64,000 nucleotides of DNA from positions 1 through 64,000 of the forward strand of contig JBNJGB010000014.1 in the NCBI GenBank assembly GCA_051747385.1. The letters are read 5' to 3'. This DNA is from JBNJGB01 sp051747385. GTDB lineage: Bacteria > Myxococcota_A > UBA9042 > PHBI01 > JACKFB01. Shown here one piece after another: positions 7,659-16,257 of this stretch; position 1 is the stretch's first letter, and each line of letters starts with the position of its first letter. A program made the translations under genes and the position numbers. Below the pieces are notes generated by a model, which was not told the origin of the DNA, did not search any database, and saw only the letters and a list, made by a program, of their open reading frames with translations.

Positions 7659-9395
7659 ATGCAGTGCCAGGCCTGCGGTCACGAGTGTCCGGACGACAGC
7701 GCGTTCTGCCCCTACTGCGGCGCGCGCCCCGACGCCGCCGCCGAGGCGGACGACAAGACCGTCTCCATGAGCGCCGACGAGCTGAACAACATGCTCGGCG
7801 GGACGGACGACACGGCAGGAGACCACCGGGAGGAGACGGAGGATCGGACGGTCTCCATGAGCCCGGAGGAGATGCGCGCCGTCGAGGAGGCGGCCGCCCG
7901 AGGGGCCGAGGAGGCTCCGGAGGCCGACCCGGACGACCGGACGGTGGCCATGCGCATGCCGCCGGAGTTCTTCGAGGAGGCCGAGCGCGCGGAGGCCGAA
8001 CGCAAGGAGGGCCCCCGACGCTCCAAGACCATCTTCGGCCACCCGGGGCTGGCCGCGGCCGCGCAGGCGCAGGGCGACCGGGAGCCCTCGGAGGGTGCCG
8101 CCGGGCACGTGGACCCGCTGGATGCCACCCGCGAAGCGCGGCCCGTCGCCGGCGAGCAGGGCGCGGTCGAGGCGGCCGACGAGGAGCCCGCGACGCCGGC
8201 CGGAGTGGCAGAGCGCGCCGCCGAGCCGGCCCCGGCGGCGATCCGAGAGGCCAGCGCGGCGGGGCCGGCCCCGGGCGGCGCGTCCCCGCCCCCGCCGAGC
8301 GCGCCTCCTGCTCCACCCTCCGGACCGGGCGGATCGAGCGGAGCGCCGCAGGCGTCCGGAGGCTCGGGCGGCGGGGCTGGCCCCTGGGTGGTCCTCGGGC
8401 TCGCGGCGCTCGTCGTGGTCGGCCTGGTGGTGGCCGCCGTGCTCCTGTTCCGCGGCGACGACCTCGCGGGGGCCGCCGGGGACGTGGCCGCGGCCAACCT
8501 CCCGAAGGACCTCGACGTGGTCGCAGGCGTCGACTTCGAGCGGCTCCGCTCCAGCTGGGTCTACGACCACGTGCGCGAGGACCTGGACGCCAGCCTCGCC
8601 TCCGAGGGGCTCGCGGAGGAGATGGCGGCCCTGGGCGTGACCCCCGAGAGCTTCGAAGCCCTGGCCGCCGGGACCCGCTTCGGGGACGGACCCACGCCGG
8701 ACTTCGCGGCCGCCCTCCGAGCGGACATCGATCCCGAGGGCGTCCGGACGGCGCTCGAGGAGCACGCCCCGGGCGGCGCCGGCGGAGCCCGCGAGATCGG
8801 CGGGATCACCTTCTACGGCGACGATCGCGGCCTCGGGGGCGTCGTCGGCGGCGACACGGTCCTGAGCGGGACGCCCGCCCTCCTCGAGGAGGTGGCGGCG
8901 GTCCGCGGGGGCGCGGCCAGCGTGGCGGACAATGAAGAGCTGCTCGAAGGCCTCGGCACCGTGGACACCGACGCGGCCGTGTGGATCGCCGTGCGCCTGA
9001 ACGACCAGATGCTCGCCCTGGCCATGGACGGCGGCGGTGGGGTGCTGAAGGACCACATCGCCGCGGGGGATCGCTTCGCCCTGAGTGCGGACGTGCCCGA
9101 CGACCTGGTGCTCCGGGTGGGCGCCGTGCTCGGCGACGAGGAGCGCGCCGAGGGCGCCCGGAACGCACTGGATCAGGGTCTGGCCCTGGTCCGGATGATG
9201 CTGTCGACCGCCGGCGATCGCATCCCCGAGGCGTATCGTGAGGACGTGCGGGAGATGATGAACGACATCGCCCTGGAGCAGAGCGGCCGCCGGGTCACGC
9301 TGCGGGTGACGGTGCCGCGCGGCGTGATCGACAAGGCCCTGGCCGACCTGAAGGAGCAGATCCCCGCTGAGCTGCCGTCCCTGGAGGGGCCTTGA
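7659..9395 (+). CDS. Zinc-ribbon single-pass membrane protein with TVSM repeats
   Basis: A 578-residue protein of unknown function. Residues 1-22 form a zinc ribbon (CQAC and CPYC pairs). Next come three spaced copies of the motif D-D/R-K/R-T-V-S/A-M and a related SKTIFG. A Pro/Ala-rich linker (about 160-240) follows, then one membrane helix (about 245-265). The C-terminal domain of about 310 residues should lie outside the cytoplasm; it has no motif I recognise but resembles DUF3352-like folds. The N-terminal zinc ribbon and threonine motifs would be cytoplasmic and could be kinase targets; this is inference. The ATG was chosen because the zinc ribbon starts immediately and GAGGG precedes it. 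Confidence 0.75.
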   Translation: MQCQACGHECPDDSAFCPYCGARPDAAAEADDKTVSMSADELNNMLGGTDDTAGDHREETEDRTVSMSPEEMRAVEEAAARGAEEAPEADPDDRTVAMRMPPEFFEEAERAEAERKEGPRRSKTIFGHPGLAAAAQAQGDREPSEGAAGHVDPLDATREARPVAGEQGAVEAADEEPATPAGVAERAAEPAPAAIREASAAGPAPGGASPPPPSAPPAPPSGPGGSSGAPQASGGSGGGAGPWVVLGLAALVVVGLVVAAVLLFRGDDLAGAAGDVAAANLPKDLDVVAGVDFERLRSSWVYDHVREDLDASLASEGLAEEMAALGVTPESFEALAAGTRFGDGPTPDFAAALRADIDPEGVRTALEEHAPGGAGGAREIGGITFYGDDRGLGGVVGGDTVLSGTPALLEEVAAVRGGAASVADNEELLEGLGTVDTDAAVWIAVRLNDQMLALAMDGGGGVLKDHIAAGDRFALSADVPDDLVLRVGAVLGDEERAEGARNALDQGLALVRMMLSTAGDRIPEAYREDVREMMNDIALEQSGRRVTLRVTVPRGVIDKALADLKEQIPAELPSLEGP

Positions 9396-9468
9396 CGGGA
9401 GATTTTCTGGCGCGCGTCCGGGGGGCGGGATACGTTCTCGTCCGCACCCGGCGCGAGCTGCCAGGGCC

Positions 9469-9508
9469 CGTGTCCACGGGACCACGCCGGTGTGGCCGTG
9501 GTGACACG
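9469..9508 (+). promoter_or_regulatory. Palindromic activator-site candidate
   Basis: ACCACG-N10-CGTGGT (9481-9502) lies inside a wider imperfect palindrome with outer arms CGTGTC and GACACG. Its centre is about 84 bp before the start site predicted from the sigma-54 box at 9549, the usual distance for an enhancer-binding protein. Confidence 0.4.
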
Positions 9509-9548
9509 ATCGAAGGATGGAGGGCGCCGGCACGCGAGGGCACGGGGC

Positions 9549-9564
9549 CGGCATGATGCTTGCT
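9549..9564 (+). promoter_or_regulatory. Sigma-54 promoter (-24/-12)
   Basis: CGGCATG-ATGC-TTGCT matches the sigma-54 consensus TGGCACG-N4-TTGC closely. The invariant GG (9550-9551) and GC (9562-9563) have the obligatory 10-nt gap. The expected start near 9575 is about 55 nt before the small ORF. Confidence 0.6.
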
Positions 9565-9628
9565 CTAGTCCGCCGCGGTTCCGAAGGCCCGATCGCAGAC
9601 GTCGCTGAATGAAGGAAGGAGACGGTAG

Positions 9629-9742
9629 ATGGAGACGCTGACCCTGGTCGGAGCCGTGGGAGGTGGCGTCGGCGCGGCGGTCCTGGTCGCCCGACTCGGC
9701 ATGGTCGCCCTCATCGCGCTGATGCCCGGCCGCCGCACCTGA
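9629..9742 (+). CDS. 37-codon hydrophobic small protein
   Basis: The ORF begins METLTLVGAVGG and ends LMPGRRT. Nearly all of residues 4-32 are hydrophobic or Gly, giving one membrane helix with a short basic C-terminus, so the N-terminus is probably outside. A strong SD (GGAAGGAGA) precedes the ATG by about 8 nt, and a sigma-54 promoter lies upstream. No family recognised. It could be a membrane regulatory peptide, a type I-like toxin or a stress peptide; no antisense RNA gene was seen to support the toxin idea. Support comes from context, not homology. Confidence 0.5.
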   Translation: METLTLVGAVGGGVGAAVLVARLGMVALIALMPGRRT

Positions 9743-9770
9743 CGTCGCGACGCGCGCGCGCACGTCGTCG

Positions 9771-9799
9771 TTGACGCGGCGCGTCACGGCGACTAGATT
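9771..9799 (+). promoter_or_regulatory. glpD promoter
   Basis: TTGACG (9771-9776), a 17-nt spacer, then TAGATT (9794-9799), one of the closest matches to consensus in the window. The start would fall near 9806, which either leaves a 70-nt leader before the ATG at 9877 or makes the in-frame GTG at 9808 a leaderless start. Confidence 0.65.
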
Positions 9800-9876
9800 G
9801 CGGCGCCGTGGTCGAGAGCGCTTCCAGGGCAGCGAGCAGGGGTCGGGCGACGGCGGTGGCCGATCGCGACGACCGC

Positions 9877-11571
9877 ATGACGCGCCTCGGGGATCGCACC
9901 TTCGACCTCCTCGTCGTCGGCGGAGGGATCACCGGAGCGGGCATCGCCCGGGACGCCGCCCTCCGCGGGCTGTCGGTGGCCCTGGTGGAGCGGTCGGACT
10001 TCGGCTCCGGCACTTCCAGCCGATCGTCCAAGCTCGTGCACGGGGGCCTGCGATACCTGGAGAACTTCGAGTTCGGCCTGGTCTTCGAGGCCACCCGCGA
10101 GCGGGCCATCCAGCGCAAGCTCAACCCGAACCTGGTCTGGCCCCTGCCGTTCCTCTTCCCCGTCTACGAGGGGGATCGGAACAGCCTCTTCAAGGTCAAC
10201 CTGGGCCTGTGGCTGTACGATGTCCTGAGCCTCTTCCGCGCGTATCGCCTGCACCGGCGGATGCGCCCCTCCCGGAGCCGCGAGGTGGCGCCGGCGCTCA
10301 GGAGCGAGGGGCTGCAGGGGAGCGTCCACTACTGGGACTGCCGCACGGACGACGCCCGGCTCACCCTGGCGAACGTGCTCGACGCCGAGCGGCACGGGGC
10401 GGTGGCCCTGTCCTATGCCCGGTACGCGGGCCCGCGCTTCGACGGCGAGCAGGTGGTCGGGGCGCGCGTCGTGGACGAGGAGACCGGCCGGGAGATCGAC
10501 GTCCAGTGTCGGCACATCGCCTACGCCGGAGGCCCGTGGACGGACGCCCTGCCCGGCGCGCCCGGACAGGGCCATCTCCTGCGACCCACGAAGGGCGTGC
10601 ACATCGTCGTCGACCGGGCGCGCCTCGAGGTGGACGCCGCGGTGGTGATGACCGCCGTCCAGGACGGGCGGGTCGTCTTCGCCATCCCGAGCGAGGACAT
10701 CACCTACATCGGCACGACCGACACCGACTATGACGGCGACTTCGACCAGGTGCGGGCCACGTCCGACGACGTGTCCTATCTCCTGACCACCGCCAACCAC
10801 TACTTCCCCGACGCCCGGCTGACGGCGGCGGACGTCCGAAGCTCCTGGGCGGGGCTGCGCCCCCTCGTGCGCAGCGAGGCGGCGTCGGCGTACGAGACCA
10901 GCCGCGAGCACCAGCGCTGGGACGATCCCCGGGGCATCACGACCATCGCCGGCGGGAAGCTGACGACCTATCGCTCCATGGCCGCCGAGGTCGTGGACGC
11001 GGCGGTGCGCCGCCTGACGCGGGTCGCGCACCTCGCTCCGGGCAAGTGCCGCACCCACAAGGTGCCCCTCGATCCCGACCTGCCCCCTGTGGAGGACCCG
11101 GTCCGCGGGCCGGCCGATCCCCTCGATCGCGAGCTCTGGCGCCGGCACGGAAGCGGCATGACGCGCATCCGGGCATGGATGGACGAGGATCCCGCCCTGG
11201 GCCTGCGGCTGGTGGGCGACGGAACGCAGACCATGGCCCAGGTGTCCTACGCCGTGGTCGCCGAGCATGCCCGGCGCCTGGAGGACGTCCTCGTGCGGCG
11301 CCTGGAGGTGTTCTACCGGGCCCCGGACCAGGGGCGCGCCTGCGCTCGCCCGGTGGCCGAGCACATGGCGGCGCTCCTCGAGCGGGGTGCGGACTGGGTG
11401 GACGCGGAGGTGTCCTCCTACGAGGCCCTCGTGGAGCGCAGCCGCATGGGCCCGCGTGCCCTGGTCGCCCTGGACGAGGGGGCGGGCGCGGCGCCGGCCG
11501 AGCACGTGGCGGAAGACGTCGCCGAGCAGGCGGCGCCCCCTGACAAGCCCGGGGTCCTTGGGGCATCATGA
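9877..11571 (+). CDS. glpD: Aerobic glycerol-3-phosphate dehydrogenase
   Basis: Oxidises glycerol 3-phosphate to dihydroxyacetone phosphate with FAD and passes electrons to the quinone pool at the inner membrane. The 564-residue protein has the FAD-binding FDLLVVGGGITGAGIARDAA near the start and the family signatures SSRSSKLVHGGLRYLE and GGKLTTYR. The C-terminal helical domain is complete. ATG 9877 gives the usual family N-terminus; an in-frame GTG at 9808 would add 23 residues. No glpK or glpF lies nearby. Its stop overlaps the next ORF (ATGA). Confidence 0.93.
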   Translation: MTRLGDRTFDLLVVGGGITGAGIARDAALRGLSVALVERSDFGSGTSSRSSKLVHGGLRYLENFEFGLVFEATRERAIQRKLNPNLVWPLPFLFPVYEGDRNSLFKVNLGLWLYDVLSLFRAYRLHRRMRPSRSREVAPALRSEGLQGSVHYWDCRTDDARLTLANVLDAERHGAVALSYARYAGPRFDGEQVVGARVVDEETGREIDVQCRHIAYAGGPWTDALPGAPGQGHLLRPTKGVHIVVDRARLEVDAAVVMTAVQDGRVVFAIPSEDITYIGTTDTDYDGDFDQVRATSDDVSYLLTTANHYFPDARLTAADVRSSWAGLRPLVRSEAASAYETSREHQRWDDPRGITTIAGGKLTTYRSMAAEVVDAAVRRLTRVAHLAPGKCRTHKVPLDPDLPPVEDPVRGPADPLDRELWRRHGSGMTRIRAWMDEDPALGLRLVGDGTQTMAQVSYAVVAEHARRLEDVLVRRLEVFYRAPDQGRACARPVAEHMAALLERGADWVDAEVSSYEALVERSRMGPRALVALDEGAGAAPAEHVAEDVAEQAAPPDKPGVLGAS

Positions 11572-11828
11572 CGCTCCCGGGGGCGGCCCCCGGCGGCGGA
11601 TGGATGAGGCTGATGTCGGGAACGCTGCGAACGGGGACCTTCGCGCTCCTGCTCCTCGGCGCGAGCCTGCAGGCTGGCTGCGGCAAGCCGTGCGCGAAGC
11701 TCGAGGAGAAGGTCTGCGAAGAGATGGACGACGAGCGCCGCTGCGAGCTGATGCGGGACCCGGATCGCCGGGAGCACCTGTCGCGGGAGGCGTGCGAGCG
11801 CATCCTGAAGAGCCTGGAGCGGCGATGA
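11568..11828 (+). CDS. Small charged lipoprotein
   Basis: Up to 86 residues; a second start (ATG 11604, MRLMSG) gives 74. Lipobox LQAGC follows a hydrophobic stretch. The mature domain is only about 50 residues, with four Cys after the lipidated one and many Glu/Arg, probably a small helical hairpin held by disulfides. The first ATG overlaps the glpD stop, so coupling is likely. Function unknown. Confidence 0.6.
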   Translation: MTLPGAAPGGGWMRLMSGTLRTGTFALLLLGASLQAGCGKPCAKLEEKVCEEMDDERRCELMRDPDRREHLSREACERILKSLERR

Positions 11829-11847
11829 TGCATCAGCGGGCGCGCCG

Positions 11848-13284
11848 TTGAACCTCGATCGGACCAGGATCCTGGACTGGGGTCTCACCCTGCTCGCCGT
11901 CGCCGTCGCCGCGTTCTTCCTCGGGCGAGGCTCCGGGCCGACGCCGGACGGGAGCCGTGCGACCATCGACGAGGTCCGGACCCTGGAGCAGGACGCCAAG
12001 CTGCTCGACGCCCAGGAGGCGCTGCCCCCCGAGATCCGCCGCGCCGTCGGCCTGCTCGGAGACCCTGATCAGGACGAGGAGCGGATCCTCCGGGAGCTCG
12101 GGCGCACGCTGGACCACGCGGGAAGCTCACCGCGGCTGCTCCTGATCTCCGCGGCCCTCGCCGTCGCCCACGGCGCCGACGAGACCGCCCTGGAGGCTCT
12201 GGACCTCCTGGCCGAAAATCCCGAGGCCCTGGAGCGGCGACGGGTGCTGGTGGACCATCTCCACGCCCTGGCGCGCGGCGAGCCGGCCGAGGCCCCCGCC
12301 GTCCTCCGTTCGGAGCTCGCGGTCCTGGGCGCCTCGCCCTGGCTGGTCCACCGGGTCCTGGCCCGCCACCACGACAACGCCGGGCAGGACGACCGCGCGG
12401 AGTCCGAGGGACAGGCCGCCCGGGAGGACGCCACGGTCTTCGTCGAGCGCTTCACCGGCCTGCTCGTGGCCGTGCTCACCCTCGGGATCCTCGGGCTGCT
12501 CGTCCTGCTGCTGTGGCCGCTGGTCCGCCGGGCCTTGTTCGGGGCGGGCCTCATCGGCCTCGAGGGCACCCTGAGCCCCTTCGTGGTCGCAAGCACCCAC
12601 CGGGTCATGGTCGTGTGGTTCCTCGGCTGGATCGTCGTGGGCATCGGCATCTCCGGCCTCGCGGCCGCCCTCGGGGACGGCGCGCACGCCCCGGCCCTCA
12701 ACGCGACGGCGCAGACCCTGATCCACGGCGGCATCGCCCTGGCCCTCATCCAGCACTTCGGCCGGCGTCCGGAGGACCGGGCCCCGCTGTCCGTGCCGCT
12801 CCGACTCGGGCTCGACCCGAGCCCGTCGGGCCTCCTCGGCCTCGTCATGTGGGCCCTCGGCGGCCTGGCCGTCTGCCTGGTCGTCGTGTTCGGCGCGACG
12901 GTGATCAGCAGCCTCCTCGGCGGGCAGCCGTCGGAGACCCAGCCCGTCGTGGAGCTCTTCGCCTCCCGGGAGGATCTGGAGAGCCGCCTGCTCCTGGGCG
13001 CCTCGGTGGTCCTGTTCGCGCCCGTCTTCGAGGAGATCCTCTTTCGCGGCTTCCTGTACCGGAACCTCCGGGACCTCCTCGGCCCGACCACGGCCATGCT
13101 CGCCTCGGGGTTCCTCTTCGCCGTGGTCCACTTCGAGGTGGCCCTGCTGCTGCCCCTGGGCGCCCTCGGGGCGGCTCTGGCCTTCCTCTACGAGCGCAGC
13201 GGGTCCCTCCTGGTGCCCATCGCGGTCCACGCCCTGTGGAACGGCGGCCAGCTCGTGTTCGTCCTGGTCATCGTCTCGGGATGA
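11848..13284 (+). CDS. CPBP-family intramembrane glutamic protease
   Basis: A 478-residue membrane protein. The first membrane helix is at about 8-28, followed by a soluble Leu/Ala-rich helical segment with TPR-like character (about 40-190) and then about eight membrane helices. The C-terminal part carries the CPBP/Rce1 signature: FEEILFRGF (EExxxR), FAVVHF, and the last motif HALWNGGQ. Bacterial CPBP proteins include bacteriocin-immunity proteins and sorting proteases such as the myxosortases. A MYXO-CTERM-like substrate is encoded at 17426, so a sorting role is possible but unproven. The only available start is the TTG at 11848, without a clear SD. Confidence 0.85.
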   Translation: MNLDRTRILDWGLTLLAVAVAAFFLGRGSGPTPDGSRATIDEVRTLEQDAKLLDAQEALPPEIRRAVGLLGDPDQDEERILRELGRTLDHAGSSPRLLLISAALAVAHGADETALEALDLLAENPEALERRRVLVDHLHALARGEPAEAPAVLRSELAVLGASPWLVHRVLARHHDNAGQDDRAESEGQAAREDATVFVERFTGLLVAVLTLGILGLLVLLLWPLVRRALFGAGLIGLEGTLSPFVVASTHRVMVVWFLGWIVVGIGISGLAAALGDGAHAPALNATAQTLIHGGIALALIQHFGRRPEDRAPLSVPLRLGLDPSPSGLLGLVMWALGGLAVCLVVVFGATVISSLLGGQPSETQPVVELFASREDLESRLLLGASVVLFAPVFEEILFRGFLYRNLRDLLGPTTAMLASGFLFAVVHFEVALLLPLGALGAALAFLYERSGSLLVPIAVHALWNGGQLVFVLVIVSG

Positions 13285-13351
13285 GCGGCCCCGCGCTGCC
13301 TCTGGTAACCTCCTCCGCACGCGCCCCCGAGCGCATCGACCGGAGGCCCCC

Positions 13352-15283
13352 GTGCCGGACGAACGCGACATCCGCATCCTCACCGCCCTGGGCGAGGCCG
13401 TGCTCCCGGCCGGCGAGGTGCTCCGCGGCTTCGACGAGGGCAGCGCCCGGCGCGTGCTGGACTACATGGTCGCCGAGGGCGCCGCGGAGCTCGCCGGATT
13501 CCGGGCCTTCCTGCGGGGCCTGGACGCCGCGGCGCGGCTGCGTCACGGCCGGGGCCTGGCCGGCATCCCGCCGGAGGCCCGCCTCCGCCTCCTGGACCGC
13601 CTGGAGTCCATGTCCTGGGCGGGGCGGGTGACGGTCAAGATGGCCACCGCGCCCATCAAGGCGGTGCACCTGGACGACCCCCGCGTCTTCGAGGCCCTCG
13701 GGCTGCGCTACCTGCCGGAGGCCGCGAGCCCCGAGCCCGACCGCGCCCGCGAGCAGCAGGCCTTCGACGGCGACCGCCTGGAGGGCGTGCGCAGCCTCGA
13801 GGCGGACGTGGTCGTGGTGGGCACCGGGGCCGGCGGCGCCGTCGTGGCCGCCGAGCTCGCGCGCCGGGGCCGCGAGGTGATCATGCTGGAGGCCGGCCCC
13901 TACCTGGATCGCGGCGACTTCACGAGGCTGTCGCGGCTGGAGGCCACGCGCCGGGCCCTGCGGCCCCTGTCCGAGACCGTGGCCGTGGGGAACACGCTCA
14001 TCCCCATCCCGGTGGGCCGGACCGTGGGCGGCACGACGACCGTCAACTCGGGTACGTGCTATCGGACGCCCCGGAGCGTCCTCGAGCACTGGTCCCGGGA
14101 CCTGGGCCTGGAGGGCCTGTCCCCCGAGCGCATGGCGCCCTACTTCGAGCGGGTGGAGGAGGTGCTCGAGGTCGGCCCCAACGAGATGCGCTATCTCGGC
14201 GGGCCCGCGCGGGTCGTCGCCCGCGGCTGCGAGGCTCTGGGCTACTCGCACGGTCCGCTGCAGCGGAACGCCCCGGGATGCGACGCCCAGGCTCTGTGCT
14301 GCTTCGGCTGCCCCACGGACGCGAAGCGCAGCACCAACGTCAGCTACGTGCCCCGCGCCCTGAGGGCCGGCGCGCTGCTCGTCACGGGGGCGCGCGTGGA
14401 TCGGATCCTCGTCCGCCAGGGCACGGCGTACGGCGTGGTGGCCTCCGTCGGGCGGAGCGGAGGCGATCCCGCGCCCCTGACGGTCCGGGCCTCCCGGGTG
14501 GTCCTGGCCTGCGGCACGCTGCACACCCCGACCCTGCTGATGGGCGAGGGGCTCGGCGGGGACAGCGGCCACCTGGGGCGGCACCTCTCCATCCACCCGG
14601 CGGCAGGCTGCTACGCGACCTTCGACGAGTCCATCGCCGGCATGGAGTCGGTGCCCCAGGGCTACGGCATCGAGGAGTTCCACGACGAGGGCATCCTCTT
14701 CGAGGGCGCCTTCACCCCCGTGGAGCTGATGTCGGCGGATCTGAAGCTCCGCGGTCCCGCGCTGACGAGGCTCCTCGAGGAGTTCGACCACCTCACGGCC
14801 TTCGGCTTCATGGTGAAGGATCGCTCCAACGGGCGCGTGATCCGGGGCCGCGGCGGGAGCCCGCGCGTCCTGTACCGCCTGGGTGGGGAGGAGGTGCGGC
14901 GCCTCCACCGCGGCATGGGCATCCTCATCGACGTCTACCGGGCCGCCGGCGCGCGGACCATCCATCCCCCCGTCCACGGCCACGAGATCATCCGCGACGA
15001 GGACGACGTCCGCCGCTTCCACGAGGCGCGCTTCGGGCCTCGGGACTTCGAGCTGTCGGCCTATCACCCGCTGGGCACGGCGCGCATGTCCGCCCGCAGC
15101 CGGGACGGCGTCGTGAGCCCGGCTCACGAGGTGTGGGGCACCGCACGCCTCCACGTCGTGGACGGCTCCGTCATGCCGTCGAGCCTGGGCGTGAACCCGC
15201 AGATCAGCATCATGGCCATGGCCACGCGCGCGGCGGAGCGAATCGACGACCTCCTGGGTCGGGACCTGGATCTCGCGGCGTGA
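13352..15283 (+). CDS. GMC oxidoreductase, long-chain alcohol oxidase-like
   Basis: A 643-residue FAD enzyme likely to oxidise an alcohol group on a lipid or sterol-like substrate. Residues 1-110 form a helical domain like the small subunit of gluconate dehydrogenases. FAD-binding VVVVGTGAGGAVVAAELARR starts near residue 151. Other marks are GGTTTVNSGTCYRTP, a Cys cluster (GCDAQALCCFGCPTDAK) as in long-chain alcohol oxidases and fungal-type GMC enzymes, and the C-terminal signature YHPLGTARM. The GTG start has GGAGG upstream. The stop overlaps the following membrane-protein gene by 4 bp (GTGA). Confidence 0.88.
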   Translation: MPDERDIRILTALGEAVLPAGEVLRGFDEGSARRVLDYMVAEGAAELAGFRAFLRGLDAAARLRHGRGLAGIPPEARLRLLDRLESMSWAGRVTVKMATAPIKAVHLDDPRVFEALGLRYLPEAASPEPDRAREQQAFDGDRLEGVRSLEADVVVVGTGAGGAVVAAELARRGREVIMLEAGPYLDRGDFTRLSRLEATRRALRPLSETVAVGNTLIPIPVGRTVGGTTTVNSGTCYRTPRSVLEHWSRDLGLEGLSPERMAPYFERVEEVLEVGPNEMRYLGGPARVVARGCEALGYSHGPLQRNAPGCDAQALCCFGCPTDAKRSTNVSYVPRALRAGALLVTGARVDRILVRQGTAYGVVASVGRSGGDPAPLTVRASRVVLACGTLHTPTLLMGEGLGGDSGHLGRHLSIHPAAGCYATFDESIAGMESVPQGYGIEEFHDEGILFEGAFTPVELMSADLKLRGPALTRLLEEFDHLTAFGFMVKDRSNGRVIRGRGGSPRVLYRLGGEEVRRLHRGMGILIDVYRAAGARTIHPPVHGHEIIRDEDDVRRFHEARFGPRDFELSAYHPLGTARMSARSRDGVVSPAHEVWGTARLHVVDGSVMPSSLGVNPQISIMAMATRAAERIDDLLGRDLDLAA

Positions 15284-16257
15284 ACGACGTCCACACCATC
15301 GTCCCCGCCCACCGCTCGGTGACGGCGGGGCTGGCGACCGCGGGGCTGGCCCTCGCCTGGGCCGCGCTGGCCCTCGCGCTCACCCTGGACGCCGGCCTGG
15401 CCGCCCACGTCCGCATCCTCGCCGCGCTCGTCGGCGCGCTCGTCGTCTCGGCCTTCGTCGTCGGCGCGATCCGGCTGGTCCGGTTCCGGGGCGGGCTGCT
15501 CGTGGACCGGCGCGAGGGGCGGCTGGGCGTCGGCCTCACGGCGCCGGGAGACGTCTGGTGGCTGCCCCTGTCCCGGGTGCGGGGCGTCCGGGTCTCGCGC
15601 CGGATGGTGGGCCCCGACGACGACCCCGAGACGCTCTGGACCACGTCCGTCGCGCTCGTCCGGGGCCCGGAGATCGTGCTGTCCGAGGGCCCGGACAGGG
15701 ACCTGGCCGACCGCGTGGCGGAGCGCGTGGCCGACGAGGCGAGCGTCCACGTCCTGGAGCCCGACGAGGAGCCCGACGAGGAGCCCGAGGAGGCCGCCGA
15801 GGGCGCCGTGACCGTGCGCATCCGGCGCCGCGCCGCCCTCCAGCGGCTGCTCTTCCTCTTCGGCTTGAGCGGTGCGCTCCTGGGGGGCCTCCTGGCGCTC
15901 CAGGTCGAGGAGCACCCTGTCTTCGCCATCCTGTTCGCGCCCGTGATGCTGCTCGTCGGCCTCGTCCTGCTGGGGACGGCCCTCGTGAAGCGCTACGGCC
16001 GCGAGCAGCTCGTGCACCGGGACGGCGCGTGGACCCACGCCTGGTCGCTCGGCCCCTTCCGCTGGGGCTCCAAGCGCATCGAGGCCCCCACCCCCCGCTG
16101 GCGGCTCCGCGCCGAGGCCGTCCGCGGCGTCTGCCTGGAGCTCCTCGGCCCCCGGGAGACCATCGTCGTGGGAAGCGGCGCCACCACGCGCAGCGACGTC
16201 GACGTGGAGGCCCTGGCGGCCGTCCCCACGGCGTTCATCCCGTCCCGGGACCGATGA
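15280..16257 (+). CDS. Four-helix membrane protein of unknown function
   Basis: A protein of 325 residues with two N-terminal membrane helices (about 10-70), a soluble stretch of about 115 residues with PH-like beta character, an acidic DEEPDEEPEE run, two more membrane helices (about 190-240) and a soluble C-terminus. No family recognised; the arrangement resembles bacterial PH-domain membrane proteins. It starts with GTG inside the stop of the GMC oxidoreductase gene, so the two are co-translated and may act together. It converges on the MBL-fold gene with a 23-bp overlap. Confidence 0.7.
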   Translation: MNDVHTIVPAHRSVTAGLATAGLALAWAALALALTLDAGLAAHVRILAALVGALVVSAFVVGAIRLVRFRGGLLVDRREGRLGVGLTAPGDVWWLPLSRVRGVRVSRRMVGPDDDPETLWTTSVALVRGPEIVLSEGPDRDLADRVAERVADEASVHVLEPDEEPDEEPEEAAEGAVTVRIRRRAALQRLLFLFGLSGALLGGLLALQVEEHPVFAILFAPVMLLVGLVLLGTALVKRYGREQLVHRDGAWTHAWSLGPFRWGSKRIEAPTPRWRLRAEAVRGVCLELLGPRETIVVGSGATTRSDVDVEALAAVPTAFIPSRDR

